64,000 nucleotides of DNA from Flavobacteriales bacterium (lineage in GTDB: Bacteria > Bacteroidota > Bacteroidia > Flavobacteriales_F > PHOS-HE28). Location: the NCBI GenBank assembly GCA_019638115.1, contig JAHBUK010000003.1, forward strand, positions 558,001-622,000, given 5' to 3'. Made by a program: the position numbers and the translations under genes. Shown here piece by piece: positions 35,509 through 42,699 of this stretch. The notes under the pieces were generated by a model. It saw only the letters and a program-made list of their open reading frames with translations, was not told where the DNA came from and ran no database searches. Within the stretch, counting starts at the first letter, position 1. Each line of letters starts with the position of its first letter.

Positions 35509-35539
35509 AAAGCCCTCCGCCCAGCGGGGGGCTTTTTTC
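35509..35539 (+). terminator. Terminator of the gldKLMN operon
   Basis: Stem AAGCCCTCCGC / GCGGGGGGCTT (one mismatch) with a 3-nt loop and TTTTTT tail, 22 bp past the gldN stop. It separates gldN from its paralog. Confidence 0.9.
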
Positions 35540-35597
35540 TTGCGGATATGTGAACGGATCCCTGGTTGGGGCGCGTTGTCCATGAAGCCCCTCCGAC

Positions 35598-36422
35598 ATG
35601 CGATCCTCACCCTCCACGGCCACATGCGTGTGGCTCACGTTCAGCGCCTTTTCCGCGAACGCCCAGTTGCTCGAGCCTCCGGTGCTGGATAGGCCGATAC
35701 CCTACGTCCACATCCGGGAGGCTGATGTGATGTGGGCGCGACGTGTCTGGCAATGGATCGACCTGCGGGAGAAGATCAACCTGCCGCTCTACTACCCCCT
35801 GGAGCCTGCCAACGGGCGGAAGGCCTTGTTCGATGTGCTCCGCGATGCGCTCCTGATCGAAGGGAGCATAACGGCCTACGACGATGGACTCGGGGATGGT
35901 GACCAATTCCTTAGGCCGCTCTCGAAAGTGGCCCTGCAGCGATTACTGCAACGCGTGGATACGGTCCACACCGAAGACCCGGATACTGGTGACCAGCTCC
36001 AAGTGATCACCGCTTCGCCGGTGCAGGCTTCGGAAGTGATCGGCTACAAGCTGAAGGAGGACTGGATATTCGACAAGCAACGGTCGGTGTTGGAGATACG
36101 GATCATCGGTCTGGCGCCTGTGATCGCGGACAAGGGGCCGGATGGCGAGTTCCGCGGCCCCAAGACCCTGTTCTGGCTGTACTACCCGGAATGCAGGTAT
36201 GTGCTGAACGCCGCCGTGGTGCAGAACCGTGAGAACGATGCTGTACGCTTGGGCTTTGATGACCTCTTCCGGAAGCGCATGTTCAACGCGGTGATCACCA
36301 AGGCCAGCAATGTGTACGATCGGTCCATCAGCAGTTACGCCACTGGGATCGATGCCCTGCTGGAGAGCGAAGCCATCAAGGAGGAGCTCCTGAACTTCCA
36401 ATTGGACCTCTGGCACTACTGA
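35598..36422 (+). CDS. Second GldN (GldN/GldO-like paralog)
   Basis: A 274-residue paralog of the gene upstream, keeping YVHIREADVMWARRVWQWIDLREK, ITAYDDGLGDGDQF, YKLKEDWIFDKQRSVLEIRIIGLAPV and GPKTLFWLYYPECRYVL. Signal peptide about 1-22. It differs mainly in the middle (for example LSKVALQRLLQRVDTVHTED) and at the C-terminus. A terminator precedes it, so it is not part of the gldKLMN message. Flavobacterium gldN/gldO is a known precedent for tandem copies; whether this is the same duplication or an independent one is not decidable here. A second gldM follows beyond one gene. Confidence 0.92.
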   Translation: MRSSPSTATCVWLTFSAFSANAQLLEPPVLDRPIPYVHIREADVMWARRVWQWIDLREKINLPLYYPLEPANGRKALFDVLRDALLIEGSITAYDDGLGDGDQFLRPLSKVALQRLLQRVDTVHTEDPDTGDQLQVITASPVQASEVIGYKLKEDWIFDKQRSVLEIRIIGLAPVIADKGPDGEFRGPKTLFWLYYPECRYVLNAAVVQNRENDAVRLGFDDLFRKRMFNAVITKASNVYDRSISSYATGIDALLESEAIKEELLNFQLDLWHY

Positions 36423-36449
36423 TCGCAACGACCGCCTTGGGCTTAGCCG

Positions 36450-36457
36450 TACCTTCG
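36450..36457 (+). promoter_or_regulatory. -7 box of the ABC-F gene
   Basis: TACCTTCG, 8 bp before the ATG at 36466; a nearly leaderless message is expected. No TTG at normal spacing. Confidence 0.35.
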
Positions 36458-36465
36458 CGGCCCAA

Positions 36466-38397
36466 ATGATAACCGTACAAGGCCTAACGCTCCATTTCGG
36501 TGTCCGACCGATGTTCGATGAAGTATCCTTCTTCATCGGCAGTGACGATCGCATTGGGCTTGTGGGCCGCAATGGGGCAGGGAAGAGCACCCTGCTGAAG
36601 ATCCTCGCCGGGCAGCAGCAATTCGATAAGGGCACCATCGGAAGGCCCAAAGAGCTTACCATGGGATACCTGCCCCAGCAGATGGACCACGACCTGCACC
36701 TGAGCCCCTGGCAGGTGGCGGAGAAAGCCTTTGAGGAGGCGCAGCAGCTCAATGCCTCCTTGGAGCGCATCGAGAAGGACCTGATGAACGCCACCACCGA
36801 TGAGGAGGCCATGGAACTGGCAACCCTGCTGGCCCATGCGCACGAACGGCTCAATGCACTCGGTGCTGGTGATCACGACATGCAGGTGGAGCGCATGCTG
36901 AAGGGCATCGGCTTCACGGCACCGGACCTGCACCGCCCCTTGTCCGAACTGAGCGGTGGTTGGCGCATGCGTGCGGAGCTGGCCCGCATCCTGCTGATGC
37001 AGCCGGACCTGCTGCTACTCGACGAACCTACCAACCACCTTGACCTGCCGGCCATCCAGTGGCTGGAGGACCTGCTGCGCACCTATCCCGCCGCATTGGT
37101 GCTCATCTCACACGACAAAACCTTCCTCGACCGCCTCACCAAGCGCACGCTGGAGGTCTTCGGCGGAAAGATCATCGACCGCAAGGTGCCCTGGAGCCAG
37201 TACGTGGAGCTGCGCAAGGTGGAGCGCGAGCAACAGGCCGCCGCCGCGAAGGACCAGCAGAAGTACATCGAGGAGACCGAGAAGCTCATCAACAAGTTCC
37301 GCGCGAAGGCCAGCAAGGCCGCCTTTGCTCAGAGCCTCATCAACAAGCTGGACAAGCTGGAAAGGATCGAGGTGGAGGACGAGGACCTGCGCAAGCTGCT
37401 CGTGAAGTTCCCGCCCGCGCCACAGAGCGGAAAGCTGGTGGCCGAGGTGAAGAACGTGAGCAAAGCCTATGGGGACAAGGTGATCTTCCGTAATGCGGAA
37501 CTGACCATTGCCAAAGGAGAACACCTTGCCATGGTGGGTGCCAACGGAACCGGAAAGTCCACGCTTGTGCGTATGGTCGTCGGTGAGGAGCCCTACGAGG
37601 GAGCCATCAAGTTGGGCCACAACGTGATACTCGGGTACTATGCCCAGGACATGCCCGAGCGCATGGATCCGCGACGCACCGTGCTGGAAACCGCAGAGGA
37701 TGCCGCCAGCGAGGACAATCGTGTCCGGGTGCGCGCCATGCTGGGCGCATTCATGTTCAGTGGTGAGGATGTGGACAAGAAGGTGAAGGTGTTGAGCGGT
37801 GGCGAGCGGGCCCGCTTGGCGCTTTGCTGCATGCTGCTGAAGCCGCTCAACTTCCTCATCCTCGACGAACCCACGCACCACTTGGACATCCAGAGCAAGG
37901 ACGTGCTGAAGGAGGCCCTGAAGAACTACGATGGCACCTTCCTGTTGGTGAGCCACGACCGGGATTTCCTCACCGGGCTCACGCATCGGATCCTGGAGTT
38001 GGATGAGTTCCGCATCCGCGATCAGCACATGGACATCCTGGAGCTTATCGAGAAGCGGAAAGCCCTGCAGGGTGCGGATATCGGCAAGTCCTCCACGGAA
38101 CGACCAAAGGCCAAGCAACAAGAGAAGGGTGGAAACGAGCAGCGCGATCGCCGGGAGCGTGACAAGGAGCGGCGCCGGGTGCAGAACCAGGTGGAGCGCT
38201 TGGAGAAGCAACTGGCCGAATTGGAGCGCGAGGAGAAGGAGCTACAGGCCGTTGTGATGAAGGGAGGTATCGCTCCTGCGGAGTTGGAGAAAGGCTACAC
38301 CCGCTTGGGCGAGTTGGCCCAGCGCATCGCGGAGACCATGGCCGAGTGGGAAGGCGCCTCCACGCGTTTGCAGGAACTGGGAGAGGAGGTCGCCTGA
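36466..38397 (+). CDS. ABC-F family ribosome-associated ATPase
   Basis: A 643-residue soluble protein with two ABC domains and no membrane part, of the Uup/EttA/YdiF class that acts on stalled ribosomes. Domain 1: Walker A GRNGAGKST near residue 36, signature ELSGGWRMRAELARILL, Walker B LLLLDEPTNHLD. Domain 2: GANGTGKST, VLSGGERARLALCCMLL, FLILDEPTHHLD. Between them is the ABC-F linker (EREQQAAAAKDQQKYIEETEKL). A charged coiled-coil tail (about 540-643) resembles Uup. It lies between the second gldN and the second gldM but has no recognised link to secretion. Confidence 0.94.
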   Translation: MITVQGLTLHFGVRPMFDEVSFFIGSDDRIGLVGRNGAGKSTLLKILAGQQQFDKGTIGRPKELTMGYLPQQMDHDLHLSPWQVAEKAFEEAQQLNASLERIEKDLMNATTDEEAMELATLLAHAHERLNALGAGDHDMQVERMLKGIGFTAPDLHRPLSELSGGWRMRAELARILLMQPDLLLLDEPTNHLDLPAIQWLEDLLRTYPAALVLISHDKTFLDRLTKRTLEVFGGKIIDRKVPWSQYVELRKVEREQQAAAAKDQQKYIEETEKLINKFRAKASKAAFAQSLINKLDKLERIEVEDEDLRKLLVKFPPAPQSGKLVAEVKNVSKAYGDKVIFRNAELTIAKGEHLAMVGANGTGKSTLVRMVVGEEPYEGAIKLGHNVILGYYAQDMPERMDPRRTVLETAEDAASEDNRVRVRAMLGAFMFSGEDVDKKVKVLSGGERARLALCCMLLKPLNFLILDEPTHHLDIQSKDVLKEALKNYDGTFLLVSHDRDFLTGLTHRILELDEFRIRDQHMDILELIEKRKALQGADIGKSSTERPKAKQQEKGGNEQRDRRERDKERRRVQNQVERLEKQLAELEREEKELQAVVMKGGIAPAELEKGYTRLGELAQRIAETMAEWEGASTRLQELGEEVA

Positions 38398-38492
38398 GCG
38401 GGATCGCTCCGCTGGCGTGTTACGCGCGTGCTTCGTGTGCATTGGTGTTCATGGTGCCGCATGGTGCGGCGCCGTTCCAAACCACCTGCACC

Positions 38493-40112
38493 ATGGCCTC
38501 CGGACAACTGCCTCTCCGTCAGAAGATGATCAACATGATGTACCTCGTGCTCACGGCCATGCTGGCCTTGAACGTGAGCAAGGAAGTACTGGACGCATTC
38601 GCCATCATGGATGCGGAACTTGTGCGCAGCGAGCGTGCTCACGAGCAACGTTCCCAGCTGGAATATGCGCTCTTTGCCACCGCAGCGGAGCGCTTTCCGG
38701 AGAAGTTCGCCGCCAAGCACCTGCAGGCCATGCGCGTGAAGGAACAGGCCGACGCACTGGTGGAGCACATCGAGCGCATCAAGGCGGAGGCCGTTGCTGC
38801 TGCGGACAAGCTGGAACCCGCCATGCTGAGGGGCGTGGATGCCACAGGCAGGGACACGCTGCGCGCCCTGATGGCCTTGAACGCCAAGGACGACCGCAGC
38901 ACGCTCACACGCATGCTCATCGGTCCAGATCCCGCCAAGCCGCACCAAGGCCCGGGCGGTGCGCATCAACTGAAGTTGCAGGTGGCCGCTTTCCGGGACA
39001 GCCTGAAAAGCCTGGCAGCAGGGCAGGATGAGACCTTGCTGGCGGCCCTCGATCTGCTGTTCGACCTGGGGGACCGGCGGGATGCATCCGGCACTTGGAA
39101 CAACTGGGAGTCGGTCAACTTCTACGACGTGCCCTTGGCCGCCGGCATCGCCACGCTTTCGAAGATCCAGGCCGATGTGCGCAGTTCCGAGAACGACCTG
39201 GTGAAGTGGTTGTACCGTTCCGTGGAAGCGGACGATTACAAGTTCGGGACGCTTACGGCCGCCGTTATCCCGCAGAGCAATCTCATCATGCAGGGCGATT
39301 CCTTCCGCGCCGATGTGTTCCTCGCAGCCTACGATCCACGCAATCCGCCGCAGGTGAATGCCGAGCGGATCGGCGACCTGCCCATCGGTAGCGATGGCAA
39401 GGCCAAGCTGCGCCTGCGTGGAGACCAGGTGGGTGAACGGGAAGTGCAGGGCATCATCCGCTTTGAAGGGCCGGCCGGTGTGGAGGAGATCCCCTACCGT
39501 ACCACCTACCAGGTGATGGCTCCGCTGCTGGTGGCCTCGCCCACCAAGATGAACGTGCTCTATCGCGGGGTTGAGAATCCCGTGGAGATCTCCGTGCCGG
39601 GTGTGCCGGCGGAGCGGGTGCAGGCGATCACCAGCAACGGGCGTATCACGCGGCAGGGGCAGGGTTGGGTGGTGCAGGACCTTGCTCCCGGAACCGCCGA
39701 TGTGTATGCCGTGGTGGGCATGGCCGATGGGAGCAGCAGACGCGTGGGCCCCATGAGCTTCCGCGTGAAGGACCTGCCACCGCCCATGGCCTTCGTGGCC
39801 GGCAAGAACGCCACCGACAACAGCGTGGGCAAGGCAGAATTGGCTGCCGCACTGGGGATCTCCGCCCGGCTGGACGATTCACCCTTCAATGCCCCGTTCA
39901 ACGTTACCCGGTTCCAACTCACTTGGGTGCGCAAGGACGGAACTGTCACCACCTTCACTGCTTCGGGCAACAAGTTCACCACCGAGATGAAGAACGTACT
40001 GACCAACTGCCGTCCGAACGACAGGGTCATTTTCGAGGACATCCGGGCGAAACTGAGCAACGGCCAGGGCCGGGAAGTACAGCTGGGGCAGATCTCCTTG
40101 CGTGTGCTGTGA
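38493..40112 (+). CDS. Second GldM (diverged paralog)
   Basis: A 539-residue paralog of GldM. N-terminus MASGQLPLRQK and helix MINMMYLVLTAMLALNVSKEVLDAF match GldM closely, including Arg9. Periplasmic landmarks remain: WESVNFYDVPLAAGIATLSKI, PTKMNVLYRGVENPVEIS, FRVKDLPPPMAFVAGK, with the family C-terminus GQISLRVL. The first periplasmic domain (about 35-130) is strongly diverged from the first copy (ERAHEQRSQLEYALFATAAERF). ATG 38493 was chosen because the conserved N-terminus begins there. No second gldL accompanies it, so if expressed it would probably use the same GldL ring. Confidence 0.93.
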   Translation: MASGQLPLRQKMINMMYLVLTAMLALNVSKEVLDAFAIMDAELVRSERAHEQRSQLEYALFATAAERFPEKFAAKHLQAMRVKEQADALVEHIERIKAEAVAAADKLEPAMLRGVDATGRDTLRALMALNAKDDRSTLTRMLIGPDPAKPHQGPGGAHQLKLQVAAFRDSLKSLAAGQDETLLAALDLLFDLGDRRDASGTWNNWESVNFYDVPLAAGIATLSKIQADVRSSENDLVKWLYRSVEADDYKFGTLTAAVIPQSNLIMQGDSFRADVFLAAYDPRNPPQVNAERIGDLPIGSDGKAKLRLRGDQVGEREVQGIIRFEGPAGVEEIPYRTTYQVMAPLLVASPTKMNVLYRGVENPVEISVPGVPAERVQAITSNGRITRQGQGWVVQDLAPGTADVYAVVGMADGSSRRVGPMSFRVKDLPPPMAFVAGKNATDNSVGKAELAAALGISARLDDSPFNAPFNVTRFQLTWVRKDGTVTTFTASGNKFTTEMKNVLTNCRPNDRVIFEDIRAKLSNGQGREVQLGQISLRVL

Positions 40113-40121
40113 AGAAAGATC

Positions 40122-40152
40122 CTTGCAGGCTCAAAAGGAAAGCCTACATTTG
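40122..40152 (+). promoter_or_regulatory. Promoter of tRNA-fMet
   Basis: CTTG, 19-nt spacer, TACATTTG: the clearest match in the window to the Bacteroidota consensus. It ends 9 bp before the tRNA. Confidence 0.75.
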
Positions 40153-40160
40153 CGGTCCAT

Positions 40161-40233
40161 TGCGGGGTGGAGCAGATGGTAGCTCGTCGGGCTCATAACC
40201 CGAAGGCCGTAGGTTCGAGTCCTACCCCCGCTA
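40161..40233 (+). tRNA. Initiator tRNA-fMet (anticodon CAT)
   Basis: A 73-nt tRNA: acceptor TGCGGGG pairing with CCCCGC, D-stem GAGC/GCTC with A11-T24, anticodon stem TCGGG/CCCGA around CTCATAA, T-stem GTAGG/CCTAC, discriminator A. Initiator hallmarks are an unpaired 1-72 position (here T with T), three GC pairs at 29-31/39-41 and A11-T24. CCA is not encoded. Confidence 0.95.
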
Positions 40234-40236
40234 CAA

Positions 40237-40272
40237 AAGGGGCCGTCTCCAACAGGGACGGCCCCTTCGTAT
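40237..40272 (+). terminator. Terminator of tRNA-fMet
   Basis: Stem AAGGGGCCGTC (40237-40247) with GACGGCCCCTT (40257-40267), 9-nt loop, then CGTATTT. Four bases after the tRNA. Confidence 0.85.
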
Positions 40273-40336
40273 TTCCCCTAAGCGCTTCCTGCTGCCAGTC
40301 GCACGGCCGCATCGCTTCGCTTACGATCTTCGAGCC

Positions 40337-41212
40337 ATGGCCCACAAAGCTGGATACGTCAACATCATCGGTGAACCCAACGTGGGCAAGAGCACGCTGC
40401 TCAATGCTTTGCTGGGTGAGCAGTTGGTGATCACCAATCCCAAGGCACAGACCACGCGCCACCGCATCCTCGGCATCCTCAACGGGGAGGACCACCAGCT
40501 GATCCTCAGTGACACGCCCGGTATCCTGGACCCGCAGTACAAGATGCAGGAGCGCATGATGCACGCCGTGGATGAGGCGCTCATCGATGCGGACATCCTG
40601 ATCGTGCTCGTGGAACTGGGCCAAAGCCCGGAGCGTGCGGAACAGGTGGTGAAGCGTGCCAAGCGTTTCAAAGGACCGCTCATCGTGCTGGTGAACAAGG
40701 TGGATGCTGGCACGGAAGAGCAGGTGCTGGTCGCCTTGCACGCCTGGCAGGACACCTTCCCATCGGCCAAGGTGGTGCCTTTGAGCGCCCTGCACGGGCT
40801 GAACGTGGAAGAGTTGCGCAACCACCTGGTGAACAACCTGCCCGAGCATCCGCCCTATTTCCCGAAGGATGAACTGAGCGATCGCAACATGCGCTTCTTC
40901 GTGAGCGAGATGATCCGCGAAAAGGTGCTCGCCATCTACAAGCAGGAGATCCCCTACAGCACCGAGGTGGTGGTGAACAGCTTCGTGGAGGAGGAGAACA
41001 TCATCCGGATCCAGGCCGATGTGATCGTGATGCGCGAAAGCCAGAAGGGCATCATCATCGGCCAGGGTGGAAAGGCCTTGCGCAAGCTCGGCACTGAAGC
41101 ACGCATGGCGATCGAGCGTTTCGTGGACAACAAGGTGTTCCTTGACCTGCGGGTGAAGGTGGACCCGGACTGGCGAGAGGACGAGAAGAAACTGAAGCGA
41201 TACGGATATTGA
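40337..41212 (+). CDS. era: GTPase Era
   Basis: A 291-residue GTPase for 30S ribosomal subunit maturation. G1 GEPNVGKST near residue 12, G2 region TTRHRI, G3 DTPG near 60, G4 NKVD near 121. The C-terminal KH domain has the RNA-binding GQGGKALRKLG loop. It lies directly after tRNA-fMet and before der, separated from der by a long inverted repeat. Confidence 0.98.
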   Translation: MAHKAGYVNIIGEPNVGKSTLLNALLGEQLVITNPKAQTTRHRILGILNGEDHQLILSDTPGILDPQYKMQERMMHAVDEALIDADILIVLVELGQSPERAEQVVKRAKRFKGPLIVLVNKVDAGTEEQVLVALHAWQDTFPSAKVVPLSALHGLNVEELRNHLVNNLPEHPPYFPKDELSDRNMRFFVSEMIREKVLAIYKQEIPYSTEVVVNSFVEEENIIRIQADVIVMRESQKGIIIGQGGKALRKLGTEARMAIERFVDNKVFLDLRVKVDPDWREDEKKLKRYGY

Positions 41213-41228
41213 AATGCGAATGCAAAAA

Positions 41229-41358
41229 GTGAATGGTCATTGGTGAATGGCGAATAGGCGGAATTACGCGTTGACGGATCCTGCCATGCGCACCATTCAC
41301 CCTTCACACCAAAGCGCTGAGGGGACTCCCATTCACCACTGACCATTCGCCATTCACC
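41229..41358. repeat. Self-complementary GTGAATGG-type repeat between era and der
   Basis: GTGAATGGTCATTGGTGAATG units at 41229-41255 are complementary to CATTCACC, CCATTCAC and GACCATTCGCC units at 41292-41358. A long imperfect hairpin would form in the transcript; the right end is 8 bp before the der ATG. Confidence 0.75.
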
Positions 41359-41366
41359 AAAGGAAC

Positions 41367-42671
41367 ATGGGTAACATCGTCGCCATAGTAGGCCGTCCCA
41401 ACGTAGGCAAGAGCACGCTCTTCAACCGCCTGATCGAAAGCCGGGAGGCCATCACGGACCCCACCGCAGGTACCACCCGCGACCGGCACTATGGCAAGGC
41501 CGAGTGGAACGGCATCATCTTCAGTGTGGTTGATACCGGTGGATACATCTCCGGCAGTGATGACGTGTTCGAGGGAGAGATCCGCAAGCAGGTGAACCTG
41601 GCCATCGAGGAGGCCGATTCGGTGCTCTTCCTGGTGGATGTGAAGGGTGGGATCACCGCCATGGATGAAGCCATTGCCACCATGTTGCGCAAGGCCCGCA
41701 AACCGCTGTTGCTGGTGGCCAACAAGGTGGATAATCCGCAGGATTCATACACTTCATCGGAGTTCTACAAGCTGGGCCTCGGGGAGGTCTTCAACATCGC
41801 AGCCACCAGCGGTGCTGGCACCGGCGACATGCTGGACGCCCTCGTAGCCACCTTCAAGAAGCCCAGTGAGGAGGAGGAAGAGGACATCCCCGCCATGGCC
41901 ATCGTGGGCAAACCCAATGTGGGCAAATCCTCGCTGGTGAACGCCTTGCTGGGTCGCGAGCAGAACATCGTGACACCCGTGGCCGGCACCACCCGCGACC
42001 CCATAAACACCCGTTGGAACGTCTTCGGGCACGACATCATGCTGTTGGATACCGCCGGTATCCGCCGCAAGGGGAAGGTGGAGGAGGACATCGAGTTCTA
42101 CAGCGTGATCCGCTCCGTGCGGGCGATCGAGGAAAGCGATGTGTGCCTGCTGATGATCGATGCGCAGGAAGGTGTGCAGCAGCAGGACCTGCACATCCTT
42201 TCCATCATCCAGAAGAACGGAAAAGGCCTGGTGGTGCTGGTGAACAAGTGGGACCTGGTCGCCAAGGAGACCAACACCATGAAGAACTTCGAGGCCGAAG
42301 TGCGCAAGCGCCTCGAACCCTTCACCGATGTGCCGATCGTCTTCATCTCCGTGCTGGAGAAGCAGCGCATCCTGAAAGGCATGGAGATGGCCATGCAGGT
42401 GTACGAGGACCGCAAGCGGCGGATCCCCACGCGTAAGCTCAACGATGAGTTGTTGCCGATCATCGAGCGACAGCCGCCACCCATGTACAAGGGCAAACAG
42501 GTGAGCATCAAGTTCATCACCCAGTTGCCCACGCACGTGCCCACCTTCGTGTTCTACTGCAACCTGCCGCAGTACATCAAGCCGAGCTACGAGCGATTCC
42601 TGGAGAACCGCTTGCGCGAGCATTGGCGTTTCACCGGGGTGCCCATCCGCCTTTTCTTCCGGAAGAAGTAG
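41367..42671 (+). CDS. der: Double-GTPase ribosome biogenesis protein Der (EngA)
   Basis: A 434-residue protein with two tandem GTPase domains needed for 50S assembly. Domain 1: GRPNVGKST, DTGGYI, NKVD; domain 2: GKPNVGKSS, DTAGIRRKGK, NKWD. The C-terminal KH-like domain ends with HWRFTGVPIRLFFRKK. Normal length. It follows era after the inverted repeat; the pair are neighbours in other Bacteroidota. Confidence 0.98.
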   Translation: MGNIVAIVGRPNVGKSTLFNRLIESREAITDPTAGTTRDRHYGKAEWNGIIFSVVDTGGYISGSDDVFEGEIRKQVNLAIEEADSVLFLVDVKGGITAMDEAIATMLRKARKPLLLVANKVDNPQDSYTSSEFYKLGLGEVFNIAATSGAGTGDMLDALVATFKKPSEEEEEDIPAMAIVGKPNVGKSSLVNALLGREQNIVTPVAGTTRDPINTRWNVFGHDIMLLDTAGIRRKGKVEEDIEFYSVIRSVRAIEESDVCLLMIDAQEGVQQQDLHILSIIQKNGKGLVVLVNKWDLVAKETNTMKNFEAEVRKRLEPFTDVPIVFISVLEKQRILKGMEMAMQVYEDRKRRIPTRKLNDELLPIIERQPPPMYKGKQVSIKFITQLPTHVPTFVFYCNLPQYIKPSYERFLENRLREHWRFTGVPIRLFFRKK

Positions 42672-42699
42672 GCCTTCGAGGCCAGGCGCTTGAGAGGCC

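Noticed and set aside
35598-36422. Second gldN as a decaying pseudogene
   Set aside because: The frame is intact over its full length with signal peptide and all core motifs, so it is treated as functional.
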